Shown: positions 16,202 through 24,777, numbered from the stretch's first letter. The stretch: 64,000 nt of DNA from CAYXVJ01 sp050309435 (GCA_050309435.1 JBNRMJ010000031.1:81433-145432); one strand, 5' to 3'. The notes: a model not told the origin generated them from the sequence alone. Program-made: numbers and translations.

Positions 16202-16277
16202 TGGAGCCTGCGGACGGATTTGAACCCCCGACCTGCTGATTACAAATCAGCTGCTCTACCGACTGAGCTACACAGGC
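16202..16277 (-). tRNA. tRNA-Thr (anticodon TGT)
   Basis: The minus strand folds as a full cloverleaf: acceptor GCCTGTG with CGCAGGC, D-arm GCTCAGTCGGTAGAGC, anticodon stem GCTGA/TCAGC around TTTGTAA, giving anticodon TGT (Thr, ACA), and T-arm with GGTTCGAATCC. CCA is encoded at 16202-16204. The gene is followed by a strong terminator. Confidence 0.97.
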
Positions 16278-16446
16278 GTTGAATGCAATGGCAATTGTAC
16301 TAGCTTTAAAATATCTTGTCAACCGCTCTGTTGATTTCCGTCGAATCAAGCAAAACGATCAAATCATATTTACGCCCTCCGTGGTTTTATCACAAGATAC
16401 GGGCAGCCGGTTAACTGCCGGCTATCCTGCCACAAGTATGAATAGG

Positions 16447-17097
16447 CTACTTAATGCCATTGCGAATTTGGCTCAGGATATTTTTCAGACTGTGATCCAA
16501 ATGATGCTTGATAGCGGCTCTCGTTCCTTCTTCGTCACCGATATCGATCGCCTGCCAGATCATCTCATGTTCCCGTTGAATCACTTTAATCGATTCTTCT
16601 GCCGAAATCGCAGTGTCCAAAGATAGCCCGTTCCACAACTGTGTTAAAAACATTTTAAGTTTGGGACTGTCTGCCGCTTCCCAGATAGCCATATGAAAAT
16701 CGATGTTGGTCTGGTTGAATGCTTCGTAGTCTCCTTGTTTCACAGCCCGGGCGCCGGCTTCCACGGCCATCCTGATGCCGGTCTTTCGGTTACGACTCCG
16801 ACAGGCACGCGTTCCTGCTTCCATCTCGAGAAATTCCCGAATCCAATAATAATCCTGGATGAAGCGATCCGTGATTTCCTTGACGTATGCTCCGCGATGG
16901 GGACTGAGCTCGATCAAGTCTTCGGCCGCCAGCATTTGGAACGCTTCGCGTACGGGCGTACGCGAACAGTTCGCCAGTTCCGCTACCTCGTCAAGTGTGA
17001 GCATCTGATTGGCGTGATAGTAGCCGGTCAAAATATTTCTGCGCAGTAAACTTGCCACTTGTTCTCTGGCGGGTAAGACACGTTTAAAAGCGGCCAT
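16447..17097 (-). CDS. GntR-family regulator, FCD (FadR-type) subfamily
   Basis: This is a one-component repressor-type regulator. Residues ~8-75 form the winged helix (LPAREQVASLLRRNILTGYY, then LANCSRTPVREAFQMLAAEDLIEL as the helix-turn-helix), and ~80-210 form the helical FCD ligand domain (REFLEMEAGTRA, then NIDFHMAIWEAADSPKL and HHLDHSL), whose Asp/His residues often bind a metal and an organic acid. AGGAGG precedes the ATG. The ligand and targets cannot be told from its neighbours, as no catabolic operon adjoins it. Confidence 0.9.
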   Translation of the reverse strand: MAAFKRVLPAREQVASLLRRNILTGYYHANQMLTLDEVAELANCSRTPVREAFQMLAAEDLIELSPHRGAYVKEITDRFIQDYYWIREFLEMEAGTRACRSRNRKTGIRMAVEAGARAVKQGDYEAFNQTNIDFHMAIWEAADSPKLKMFLTQLWNGLSLDTAISAEESIKVIQREHEMIWQAIDIGDEEGTRAAIKHHLDHSLKNILSQIRNGIK

Positions 17098-17137
17098 TAA
17101 TCCTCCTACTTATATTTTTTCTTTGAATCATGAAGAA

Positions 17138-17170
17138 AAAGCGCGTAAAGCCGATGGCATCGCGCGCTTT
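17138..17170 (-). terminator. Terminator of the DUF1858 gene
   Basis: AAAGCGCG and CGCGCTTT form a perfect 8-bp stem with an internally pairing loop, followed by TTCTTC on the minus strand. Confidence 0.75.
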
Positions 17171-17240
17171 CTAATAAAGCCAAATTCAATACCGGCCGGA
17201 TGCCAACGCAGCTCCGGAAACGGTCTTTAAGTTCACAAAC

Positions 17241-17450
17241 TTAAACGTTGACTTCCGAACCCATGAAGTAAGCATTCAGATCGGCCAGCAGATGCTCGAG
17301 ATCCAGGCCATGAACCATGGCTGCCTCTTCAAGAGTTTCACCGCTGGACATAACGCAACCCAGGCAATGTAAGCCATGCTGAAAGAAGATCGGTACTACA
17401 CCGCGATCCATCATCAGAACTTCGTTGATATACATATCAGCCGTAATCAT
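17241..17450 (-). CDS. DUF1858 protein with a CxxC motif
   Basis: This 69-residue protein matches the DUF1858 family, often found beside or fused to hybrid-cluster and other redox proteins: GVVPIFFQHGLHCLGCVMSSGETLEEAAMVHGLD. The HCLGC motif (cysteines about residues 29 and 32) is the presumed redox-active disulfide or metal site. Function is unproven. GAGGAGG precedes the start. It is a single-gene unit with its own terminator, and a possible promoter (TATAAT at 17514-17519, TTGACA at 17535-17540) has a short 15-base spacer. Confidence 0.82.
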   Translation of the reverse strand: MITADMYINEVLMMDRGVVPIFFQHGLHCLGCVMSSGETLEEAAMVHGLDLEHLLADLNAYFMGSEVNV

Positions 17451-17578
17451 ATAAACCTCCTCAATGCAGAATCAATCCTGCATATAAACAATCATTATCG
17501 ATTAATCTATTACATTATAGCACAGGATCCAATCTGTCAAAACGTCGCCGTAAAGCGTAGCAGAATTTACAAAGAAAA

Positions 17579-17605
17579 ACACGGCCATACGCTGCATAGC
17601 CGTGT
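17579..17605 (-). terminator. Terminator of the HU gene
   Basis: ACACGGC and GCCGTGT form a 7-bp stem with a 13-base loop, followed by TTTTCTTTG on the minus strand, just after the HU stop. Confidence 0.8.
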
Positions 17606-17623
17606 CTCATAAGGTCATAAATC

Positions 17624-17899
17624 TTACTTGTTAACCTTATCCTTCAGGCTCTTACCGGGCTTGAAAGCAGGTGCTTTGGAAGCGGGAATTGTGATTTCTT
17701 CTTTCGTGCTGGGGTTACGACCCATGCGCTCGGCACGCTCGCGTGTCTCGAAAGTACCGAAACCAACCAGAACAACTTTCTCGTCTCTAACCAAAGCTTC
17801 GGTGATGCTCTCTAAGGTTGCGTTGATCGCAGCCTCGCTGTCTTTCTTGCTCAACTTGGTAAGCTTGGCTACAGAATCAATCAATTCACTTTTGTTCAT
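17624..17899 (-). CDS. hup: DNA-binding protein HU
   Basis: HU is the abundant histone-like dimer that bends DNA. From MNKSELIDSVAKLTKLSKKDSEAAINATLESI onward the protein is canonical, including VGFGTFETRERAERMGRNPSTKEEI, the DNA-binding beta-arm, and a basic C-terminus. I set the start at 17899 (91 residues): AAGGAGG lies eight bases upstream, while an in-frame ATG 33 bases earlier lacks a ribosome site. It is monocistronic, with its own promoter and terminator. Confidence 0.97.
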   Translation of the reverse strand: MNKSELIDSVAKLTKLSKKDSEAAINATLESITEALVRDEKVVLVGFGTFETRERAERMGRNPSTKEEITIPASKAPAFKPGKSLKDKVNK

Positions 17900-17931
17900 T
17901 AGAAATGCCTCCTTGCATATTATCAAAACCA

Positions 17932-17960
17932 ATTATCATGGCTTTGAGGCTCGTTGTCAA
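17932..17960 (-). promoter_or_regulatory. Promoter of the HU gene
   Basis: TTGACA (17955-17960) and GATAAT (17932-17937) are separated by 17 bases and lie about 35 bases before the HU start codon. Confidence 0.7.
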
Positions 17961-18041
17961 TACATTTACATTCTAACGTTCATAAATCAATGTTTTCTGC
18001 CGCAAATGGTACCAAAAAACCTTAGTATGAGCTTTGAGACA

Positions 18042-18668
18042 TCAACTGCCCGTATATCTGTCGATATCTACGGTCTCATCCGAACTGTATTGTCTATATG
18101 CCTGAACGACTTCGTCGCGCAGGCAGGTGATCAGCGAGGCGTTACCGGCTTCGATTTTCGCTTGCTTCGTCGCATATCGAATAATCCGGTCGACCTGGTG
18201 ACAGGAAATATTGAAGTGTTCGGCAGTTTTCGGATATAAAACCTTATTGACAGGTCTGAGTATGGTCTCGTCTTTCGCCGCCAAAACCAGAATAAAGCGA
18301 AGTAATTGATAGCCCTTGAGATTTCTGGGTATGCCTATTCGGGTCAAAACGGAATCGATCGCGGCTTTCAGAATATTCTCATCCAGATTTCTGCCGCTAT
18401 CCATCCGATCGATGGTACTTTCCGCCAGCTTTCGTATATGATGCGCGGACGAATACAGATTTTTCCGACCATCTACGATATAACGGATCCGTCCCGATGT
18501 ATCGGCAATACCGATGTAACCCTGGCCTTTCAGAATGTCACTGATTTTAGCTAGAATCGCTCTGTCACTTGCAGCCACATAAAAACTCAAAGCGGCCTGT
18601 CCATCATTTTGGAACGGCTGGCTTCCCATGGGCTGATGCGCACTTTCCGCCTGTCGATACGACACCAT
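18042..18668 (-). CDS. Spo0A C-terminal-domain DNA-binding protein with a reduced N-terminal half
   Basis: Residues ~96-190 match the DNA-binding effector domain of Spo0A: IDSVLTRIGIPRNLKGYQLL, then NKVLYPKTAEHFNI and HQVDRIIRYATKQA, the last being the recognition-helix region. The N-terminal half (~24-75) starts like a receiver (SFYVAASDRAILAKISDIL, then GYIGIAD) but is too short, and I see no standard phospho-acceptor, Thr or Lys pattern. It is therefore not Spo0A itself but a shorter relative whose activity may not depend on phosphorylation. It is a lone gene. A 9-bp inverted repeat encloses its ribosome site (18668-18696). Confidence 0.75.
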   Translation of the reverse strand: MVSYRQAESAHQPMGSQPFQNDGQAALSFYVAASDRAILAKISDILKGQGYIGIADTSGRIRYIVDGRKNLYSSAHHIRKLAESTIDRMDSGRNLDENILKAAIDSVLTRIGIPRNLKGYQLLRFILVLAAKDETILRPVNKVLYPKTAEHFNISCHQVDRIIRYATKQAKIEAGNASLITCLRDEVVQAYRQYSSDETVDIDRYTGS

Positions 18669-18696
18669 ACAATCACTTCCTTTCTATGTGATTGTA
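18668..18696 (-). promoter_or_regulatory. Inverted repeat enclosing the ribosome site of the Spo0A-C-like gene
   Basis: TACAATCAC and GTGATTGTA form a perfect 9-bp inverted repeat with an 11-base centre that carries the AAAGGAA ribosome site. The last base of the downstream arm is the A of the ATG start codon. In RNA this hairpin could hold the ribosome site in its loop; in DNA it could be an operator. It does not resemble a Spo0A box. Confidence 0.6.
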
Positions 18697-18739
18697 TTTT
18701 GCCAAGAGGATTTCGGTTCAGGCAATCGCTTTTACTCGA

Positions 18740-19666
18740 TTATTCCAGAAAAAACTGCTTTATACCCTGTTCGAACCCGCCTTTATCATGGTGGCCCAGT
18801 ACATAATCGGCGGCTTTGAGTGCTAACGGACTGGCATTCTCCATGGCAAAGGCAAGCCCGGCTTCTTCGAACATAGCCACATCGTTATTCTGATCACCGA
18901 AAACCGCAATCTCTTCGGGACGGTAACCGTAGTAATCAGCCAGGGCAAGAACGGCCGTGCCTTTTGTGCTTCCTTTGGCCGTAATATCAAGGGAGCCTGC
19001 TGTCGACTGAACGAAGTACAGATCCGGATAACGAGACATTAAGTGCTCTTTCGCAGCTTTTAACTTCGCTTCATCCGGCTGCCATATAAAGAGTTTCAAA
19101 TACTCCTGTCCTTCGTAGAAACTGTCTTCCACCCGATCGTACGGAAAGAGCTGAATTTCACTGCTTCCTCCCGATCTCGCTATTTTGTTATAGTGACGGA
19201 AGAATTCGATTCGAACACTGTTGACGGCATGACAAATTCTGTCTTGCTCATATGCCAGAATATCAAAATCCAAGGCACGAAAATAAGACAAAATCTCCCT
19301 GGCTTCGTCCGGATCGATCAGATTTTTACTGATCACATCGCCGGTATCAAGATTTCGCACCAAAGCACCGTTACAGGATACTACCGGTTCCGTTATGTTC
19401 AATTGACGCATAAATTCGCGAACCATGTAATCGACGCGACCCGTAGCGATCGTAAAGCGGATGCCTTTTTCTTTTAAGGCCTCGACGGCCCGCAGATTAC
19501 CTTCGGGAATGGTGTGATCTTTACCGAGTAAAGTTCCGTCCATATCGGAAATAATAAACTTGATTTTCGATGCCCGTTCGTGTATCTCTGCCACTTTCTC
19601 CAAGCCGTCGTTATTAAACCGGCGCTCTTCGTCACTTGCATCTTGAAGTTCTTCGTTTAGTTTCAC
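18740..19666 (-). CDS. Cof-type HAD-superfamily phosphatase
   Basis: This is a Cof/YidA-type haloacid dehalogenase-like hydrolase, likely acting on a sugar phosphate or other small phosphoester. Motif I is IISDMDGTLL (nucleophile D41, acid D43), motif II FTIATGR, motif III has the lysine of AKGSTKGTAV, and motif IV is VFGDQNNDVAMFEEAG. A cap domain lies between. It begins with GTG overlapping the TGA of the preceding gene (GTGA), so the two are translationally coupled. About 33 residues precede motif I, longer than usual. Substrate is unknown. Confidence 0.88.
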   Translation of the reverse strand: MKLNEELQDASDEERRFNNDGLEKVAEIHERASKIKFIISDMDGTLLGKDHTIPEGNLRAVEALKEKGIRFTIATGRVDYMVREFMRQLNITEPVVSCNGALVRNLDTGDVISKNLIDPDEAREILSYFRALDFDILAYEQDRICHAVNSVRIEFFRHYNKIARSGGSSEIQLFPYDRVEDSFYEGQEYLKLFIWQPDEAKLKAAKEHLMSRYPDLYFVQSTAGSLDITAKGSTKGTAVLALADYYGYRPEEIAVFGDQNNDVAMFEEAGLAFAMENASPLALKAADYVLGHHDKGGFEQGIKQFFLE

Positions 19667-20100
19667 TCGCTGATATCTCCTTCATCGGAAACTGAGGGAA
19701 GCTGATCCTGCGTTTCCGCTTCGATAATGTAACGGCTGTTAGGCAGGTAAAGGATCGCGATGCGTTCTCCTTTTTCCGCTTTCAAGCCGATGGGACTGTA
19801 ATAATATTTATTTCCGCTATCGTCGGTCAAGGCACCGGGCAGAAATCTCTTCTCTGTTACTTCAATCCTGGCAAAAGAAACCTGACCGCCCGCAAGCCGC
19901 ACGATATCCACCAGTTTCGGAGCCGTAAATAAGACAACTTGCAGAACTAATATCAGACTGATGAGGGTGGGAACGTAAATCAGATATGCTTTTCTGGCTC
20001 GTTGCTTCTTAAACATTCGACTTGCCTTCCCGAGAATTCTCAGCAAAATAATGCTGACGACCAGGTCGAGCAGAAAACGTATTATAAAGTAGACGCTCAT
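19663..20100 (-). CDS. Two-TM membrane protein of unknown function
   Basis: I do not recognise this 145-residue protein. It has two hydrophobic segments, at about 3-22 and 40-65, separated by a basic loop (RMFKKQRARKAY) that should face the cytoplasm. The following ~80 residues would then be outside, carrying a small beta-rich region with GNKYYYSPIGLKAEKGERI, and the tail is acidic. It lies between ligA and the HAD gene, overlapping the latter by four bases. GGAG precedes the ATG. Confidence 0.65.
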   Translation of the reverse strand: MSVYFIIRFLLDLVVSIILLRILGKASRMFKKQRARKAYLIYVPTLISLILVLQVVLFTAPKLVDIVRLAGGQVSFARIEVTEKRFLPGALTDDSGNKYYYSPIGLKAEKGERIAILYLPNSRYIIEAETQDQLPSVSDEGDISE

Positions 20101-20112
20101 CCGGGCTCCTTT

Positions 20113-22173
20113 CTATTCGTTTTTCCTTTCGATATCCGACAATATCTCAAGGAATCCGGCTTCGTCCATCAGCGAAACGCCCAGCTCTCCGGCCTTCTTC
20201 AGTTTACTGCCGGCCTTCTCTCCGTAAATCAGAATATCTGTCTTTGTGGATACCGAACCGCTTACCTCCGCGCCCAATGTACGGAGCTTTTGGCTAGCTT
20301 CGTCTCTTGTCATATGCTCGAGTGTTCCCGTCAGAACTACGGTTTTTCCGGAAAAAGGCGTATCGGCCAAAATATTCATTTGAGCCTCTTCTTCGTCTTT
20401 TCCTTTTACTCCGAGTGCCAGAAGCTCTTCGATCATAACTCTGTTCATCTGATTCGAAAAAAACTCCCGGGCTGCTTCGGCGGTAATCAAACCGAAATCC
20501 GGCAATTGTGCAAATTTGCTTGCTTCCGTGTCCAGAATCACACGCATATCTTTATAAGCAAAAGCCATTTGGCGGGCGGCCTGAACACCTATATGCCTGA
20601 TACCCAGTGCGGCAATCAAGCGATACAACTCGTTGTTCTTAGATGCCTCAATTGCATTCAACAGATTATCTACCGACTTATCTTTTAGTCCCGGCAGGAC
20701 AACCAGAGCGGCGCGATGATCCTTCAGACGATAAATGTCGACAATACCTTTCAGGAATCCAGCACTCATCAACCGCCGGACCATCCCTTCGCCGAGTCCG
20801 CGTATATCCATACAGCTCCTTGAAGCAAAGTGAATAATCCGTCGTTCGACTTGAGCCGGACAGTCGACCCCGGTACAAAAAGCAGCCGATTCACCTGTCT
20901 CTCGAACAACTTCGGATCCGCAGGCAGGGCAGCGGTGAGGCATAACATAACGTTTGGCTGTTTCCGGCCGTCTATCCAGGTTAACGCGAACCACTGCCGG
21001 TATGATATCGCCTGCCTTCTCGATGACCACCGTGTCGCCCACACGGATATCCTTATCGGCAATATAGTCCTCGTTATGCAAGGTCGCACGCGAGATCGTT
21101 GATCCCTGGACAAAAACCGGCTCCAGTATAGCCAGTGGCGTGATCTTGCCTGTACGGCCCACCTGGACAGTTATATCCTTAATCACTGTCTCTACTTGCT
21201 CGGGCTTATACTTAAAAGCCGCGGCCCAGCGAGGTACTTTACTCGTTTGACCAAGCAGATCCCGAAGTTCGAGCTGATCCAGTTTTACGACCGCACCGTC
21301 GATGTCATAGGGTAATAAGCTTCGCTCGGCTTCGATGGCGGCGATTGCCTCCCACACTTCTTCTTCTGTTTTCAAAGGCGAGTTCTGAACCAGAGGAATC
21401 ACAGGCAAACCCAGCTCTGTTAACCAGCGCAGGCTCTCGACATGTGTCGCCGGTGCAGGACCTTCGACTTGCTGAATGTTGAAAACAAAGAGACTTAATT
21501 TTCTTTGTCTCGTGATTTCCGGATCCAGCTGACGAAGCGAACCGGCTGCAGCATTGCGAGGATTCACGAAGGTTTTTTCTCCGTTGATTTCGGCTGCTTC
21601 ATTGATTTCCTCGAAGCTTTTTCGGGTCATAAATACTTCGCCGCGGACTTCGAGATACGGCAGATCCCGACTCAGTCGGGCAGGTACATCGGAGAGGGTC
21701 AGGATGTTGGCTGTGATATCTTCGCCGATCAGGCCGTCGCCTCTGGTCGATGCACGCCACAAAATCCCGTTTCGGTATTCAAGTGAAACAGACAGACCGT
21801 CGATCTTCTGTTCGACGGAAAATGCGGCCTCGACCTCCCCGTTACTGGCTTTCCGGATTTGTTCGCGCACCTGAGAGACAAAAGCCAGCATCTCGTCTTT
21901 TTCGAAGTAATCCTGCAGACTCTGCATGGCCACATCGTGGACAACTTTTTTCATATCCGTGCGGACGTTGCCGATGATAACTTGCGTAGGAGAATCAGCT
22001 GTGATCAACTCGGGATAGCGGCCTTCCAGGTCGCGAAGCTCGTTCATTAACTGATCATATGCGTAGTCGTCTATGGTCGGCGCATCCAGATCATAGTAAC
22101 GATGAGCATGTTCCTTGATGATCGCGCGAAGTTCTTCAATTCTCGCACGTTCTTCCGGAGTATAGTCAGCCAT
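20113..22173 (-). CDS. ligA: NAD-dependent DNA ligase
   Basis: LigA seals nicks in replication and repair with NAD as cofactor. All domains are present in 686 residues: the NAD-binding Ia domain (YYDLDAPTIDDYAYDQL), the adenylation domain with the nucleophile K123 in EQKIDGLSVS, the OB-fold, a four-cysteine zinc finger (CPACGS, then FCTGVDCPAQ), helix-hairpin-helix repeats, and a C-terminal BRCT domain (FSGKTVVLTGTLEHMTRDEA). The start follows the ydbC-like stop by two bases, with GAGG upstream. Confidence 0.97.
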   Translation of the reverse strand: MADYTPEERARIEELRAIIKEHAHRYYDLDAPTIDDYAYDQLMNELRDLEGRYPELITADSPTQVIIGNVRTDMKKVVHDVAMQSLQDYFEKDEMLAFVSQVREQIRKASNGEVEAAFSVEQKIDGLSVSLEYRNGILWRASTRGDGLIGEDITANILTLSDVPARLSRDLPYLEVRGEVFMTRKSFEEINEAAEINGEKTFVNPRNAAAGSLRQLDPEITRQRKLSLFVFNIQQVEGPAPATHVESLRWLTELGLPVIPLVQNSPLKTEEEVWEAIAAIEAERSLLPYDIDGAVVKLDQLELRDLLGQTSKVPRWAAAFKYKPEQVETVIKDITVQVGRTGKITPLAILEPVFVQGSTISRATLHNEDYIADKDIRVGDTVVIEKAGDIIPAVVRVNLDRRPETAKRYVMPHRCPACGSEVVRETGESAAFCTGVDCPAQVERRIIHFASRSCMDIRGLGEGMVRRLMSAGFLKGIVDIYRLKDHRAALVVLPGLKDKSVDNLLNAIEASKNNELYRLIAALGIRHIGVQAARQMAFAYKDMRVILDTEASKFAQLPDFGLITAEAAREFFSNQMNRVMIEELLALGVKGKDEEEAQMNILADTPFSGKTVVLTGTLEHMTRDEASQKLRTLGAEVSGSVSTKTDILIYGEKAGSKLKKAGELGVSLMDEAGFLEILSDIERKNE

Positions 22174-22175
22174 TT

Positions 22176-22418
22176 TTATTCCTCGTATTCGTAAGGATCG
22201 TATTCTTCCAGAATCTCTTTTAACACGGCGACTTCCTCGCCGCTCAGGGAAATGCCTTTGCTCATTTTTTCATGCTCGGGTGCCCAGTCGCGAATATCCA
22301 GTTTGGGTTTACCGTTATTCCAGCGTACGATATTAATTTCGCGGTTCCACTTCGCTTTATTTGTACTGAGTACGCCGATATGTTTAACAATCTCATAGGA
22401 AAATTCTGTTTTAGCCAT
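22176..22418 (-). CDS. YdbC-like PC4-fold ssDNA-binding protein
   Basis: This 80-residue protein resembles the YdbC family, a bacterial form of the transcription cofactor PC4: FSYEIVKHIGVLSTNKAKWNREINIVRWNNGKPKLDIRDW, then KGISLSGEEV. Such proteins form dimers that bind single-stranded nucleic acid. I set the start at 22418 because GGAGG lies five bases upstream. It leads an operon with ligA, which fits a role in DNA transactions. The leader has a hairpin-forming palindrome, GACTCTTT/AAAGAGTC (about 22439-22455). Confidence 0.85.
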   Translation of the reverse strand: MAKTEFSYEIVKHIGVLSTNKAKWNREINIVRWNNGKPKLDIRDWAPEHEKMSKGISLSGEEVAVLKEILEEYDPYEYEE

Positions 22419-22549
22419 TATGTCCTCCAATAGATGACGACTCTTTTAAAGAGTCATCACTTTCTTTCTCGTATTACTTTATCATAGCTTGTTCATGGAT
22501 GTGATGCCAGATCCCCGATTTAAAATAAGAAGAACTCCGTAACGGTTTT

Positions 22550-22579
22550 TTAACCGCAAAGGACTATTATTGATATAAT
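22550..22579 (+). promoter_or_regulatory. Promoter of nagA
   Basis: TTAACC (22550-22555) and a perfect TATAAT (22574-22579) are spaced by 18 bases. A short palindrome CGGTT-TTTT-AACCG (22543-22556) overlaps the -35 and might be an operator or weak hairpin. Confidence 0.6.
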
Positions 22580-22625
22580 AGCTGAAACTATATGTATGTA
22601 ATTTTGCAGGAGGACTCTTGGGAAC

Positions 22626-23747
22626 ATGATTTTTCGTAACGGACGTTTATATAACGATGCATTCGAACTGGTAGAAGCCGATCTTCAGGTAGAAGACGGC
22701 AAGATTAAGGCAATTTTGCCTCGGGGAACCAAGGTGGACGACGATGTCGAGGAAATTGACATCACGGGGAAAAAGATTCTGCCCGGACTCATCGACATTC
22801 ATATTCACGGTTCACACGGTGCCGATACCATGGATGCCAACGAAGAGGCTCTCGAGACGATGAGTCGTTATCTGGCCACGCAGGGTATCACGAGCTTTCT
22901 GCCTACGACGATGACAACACCGGTCGAAGAACTGCTCGAAGCATTCAAACTCAACCCCCAACTCAGCGGTGCGAAAATGCTGGGTTTCAATATGGAAGGA
23001 CCTTTCCTGAGCGTCAACAACCGGGGCGCTCATCGTGCCGATCAGGTTCGTCCGGCCACAGTAGAAGAAATTCGCAAGTATATGGATCTGGCGAAAATTA
23101 AAGTCGTTACCATCGCACCGGAAACCGAAGGCGCATTGGATTTTATCTCGGAAATTTCCTCCGAGGTCGTTTGCTCGATCGGACATACCACGGCCGATTA
23201 CGAAACAACGATGGAAGCCATTCGCCGCGGCGCCAAAAGCCTCACGCACACATTTAACGCAATGCCTCCGATAAAGCACCGCGATCCCGGCGTGATCCCG
23301 GCAGCGGTTGTATCGGGTATTTACGGCGAACTGATTGCCGACGGAGTCCATATTCATCCTGCTGTTGTCTATTGTGCATACCGGCTCTTTGGCAGAGATC
23401 GTTTGATCCTGATCTCGGATGCGATGCGGGCGGCCGGTCTGGAAGACGGCGATTATGATCTGGGCGGACAACAAATGCGTGTACGTGACGGAAAAGCGCT
23501 CTCCCCCGACAATAAAATTGCAGGCGGTACGGGTAACTGCTGGCTCTGCCTGACAAACGCGGTTAAGTACGGTATACCGGAAGCCGATGCCCTGCGTATG
23601 GTGACGATTAATCCAGCGACTTTAATTAAAGAAGCCGATACCAAAGGCAGCCTCGCCCCGGGTAAGGATGCCGATCTGTTAATCACGGACGACGAACTGA
23701 ATATCTCCGATGTCTATATCCTGGGTCAAAAGTATGACAGGAACTGA
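22626..23747 (+). CDS. nagA: N-acetylglucosamine-6-phosphate deacetylase
   Basis: NagA removes acetate from GlcNAc-6-P to give glucosamine-6-P, feeding amino sugars to glycolysis through NagB. The 373-residue amidohydrolase has ILPGLIDIHIHGSHGADTMDA (metal-binding HxH), NMEGPFLSVNNRGAHRADQVR (the catalytic-site ENGPF-like loop), SIGHTTADYETT and THTFNAMPPI, and the catalytic aspartate in LISDAMRAAG. AGGAGG is 12 bases before the ATG, slightly far. nagB lies 5 kb away on the other strand rather than next to it. Confidence 0.95.
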   Translation: MIFRNGRLYNDAFELVEADLQVEDGKIKAILPRGTKVDDDVEEIDITGKKILPGLIDIHIHGSHGADTMDANEEALETMSRYLATQGITSFLPTTMTTPVEELLEAFKLNPQLSGAKMLGFNMEGPFLSVNNRGAHRADQVRPATVEEIRKYMDLAKIKVVTIAPETEGALDFISEISSEVVCSIGHTTADYETTMEAIRRGAKSLTHTFNAMPPIKHRDPGVIPAAVVSGIYGELIADGVHIHPAVVYCAYRLFGRDRLILISDAMRAAGLEDGDYDLGGQQMRVRDGKALSPDNKIAGGTGNCWLCLTNAVKYGIPEADALRMVTINPATLIKEADTKGSLAPGKDADLLITDDELNISDVYILGQKYDRN

Positions 23748-24675
23748 TTACGCTCTGCTGACGATTACGGCGGTCATTCTGACCGCCGGCTTAATCCTCT
23801 TTATACGTGCCCTGATCGAGCCTGCCAGGCTTCAGATCGCTTACTTTAAAATGAGAGATGATCTAACGAAGGAAAGCGAGAGGCGCGAGTATGAAGCGCT
23901 ACAAAGCGAACTGGCCCGCTTCCCTGCGGCGAAAGCCGGCCAAGGTCCTCGTATCGTATTTTTTTCGGATTATCATGCCGGTTTAATGCGCGTGCCTTTT
24001 GCAGTGTTCATCAATAGCATCCTGCAATTAAAACCAGAGCTTGTTATGTTCGGAGGCGACTTTGCCACGAGTGCGAAAGATAAAGAAAAAGCCTTGTCTC
24101 AACTGGAAATGATCGGCAGTGCTCTCCTCGCGGAGGGCATTCCTTTCATTGGCGTTCGCGGTAATCACGATACCGTTTTAAGCGACGAGGAAATCGAGGA
24201 ATGCGGCATGACTCTCCTGTGCAACCAGAGTATGGTATTTCGTGCACAAAACGGCGAAGACTGGCTGATCGCGGGTCTGGATGATGAACGTACCGGACAT
24301 CCGAATTTCGAGAAAGCCTTAAACAATCTTGTACCCAAGACACGTCAGTTGCTGTTAAAATCGAGAGCCGAAGTCATCCCTGCAGGTCGAACGCTCGTAC
24401 TGGCTCACAATCCTGACAGTTCTCTGAAGCTTCCCGAGGCGAATCTTTCTTACGCCTTTTCCGGTCACCAGCACGGAGGACAGATTAACTTGCCATTCAA
24501 GCTTGGTTACCGCAGCCTTCGTACCGATCAGGCCTGGAGATCGGGTTTCCTGAAAGGTTTGTACTGGCATAAAGATTATGGCATTTTTATCTCCCGCGGA
24601 GTTGGCAATGTGCAGATTCCTTTGCGCTTGTTTGCCAAACCGGAACTGGCGGTCTTCGATTTTCATTCGGATTAA
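23734..24675 (+). CDS. Membrane-anchored calcineurin-like metallophosphoesterase
   Basis: One N-terminal membrane helix (YALLTITAVILTAGLILFI) is followed by a metallophosphoesterase domain: IVFFSDYHAG (D-x-H), VMFGGDFAT (GDxx), FIGVRGNHDTV (GNHD), VLAHNPDS and AFSGHQHGGQINLP (GHxH). This YkuE/UDP-diacylglucosamine-hydrolase-like architecture hydrolyses phosphoesters; the substrate is unknown. The reading frame overlaps the end of nagA. I prefer the ATG at 23734 (a 14-base overlap), but an upstream ATG at 23710 is possible, as neither has a strong ribosome site. It is co-transcribed with nagA. Confidence 0.85.
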   Translation: MTGTDYALLTITAVILTAGLILFIRALIEPARLQIAYFKMRDDLTKESERREYEALQSELARFPAAKAGQGPRIVFFSDYHAGLMRVPFAVFINSILQLKPELVMFGGDFATSAKDKEKALSQLEMIGSALLAEGIPFIGVRGNHDTVLSDEEIEECGMTLLCNQSMVFRAQNGEDWLIAGLDDERTGHPNFEKALNNLVPKTRQLLLKSRAEVIPAGRTLVLAHNPDSSLKLPEANLSYAFSGHQHGGQINLPFKLGYRSLRTDQAWRSGFLKGLYWHKDYGIFISRGVGNVQIPLRLFAKPELAVFDFHSD

Positions 24676-24707
24676 GCCGGCTTCCCGAAGTCCGAATAAA
24701 GCAAAAA

Positions 24708-24750
24708 AGCGGACTGTCTTCCTCGCCTGAGGCGAGTCGGACAGTCCGCT
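24708..24750. terminator. Bidirectional terminator between the phosphoesterase and fba genes
   Basis: AGCGGACTGTC and GACAGTCCGCT form a perfect 11-bp outer stem, and CTCGCC/GGCGAG an inner stem. On the minus strand it is followed by TTTTTTGC (fba); on the plus strand by TCTTAAT. Confidence 0.88.
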
Positions 24751-24777
24751 TCTTAATATGCAGTGATCAGGAAAGGC

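Noticed and set aside
16202..16277. tRNA-Thr as an integration site for a mobile element
   Set aside because: No integrase, no direct repeat of the tRNA 3' end and no shift in gene content on either side.
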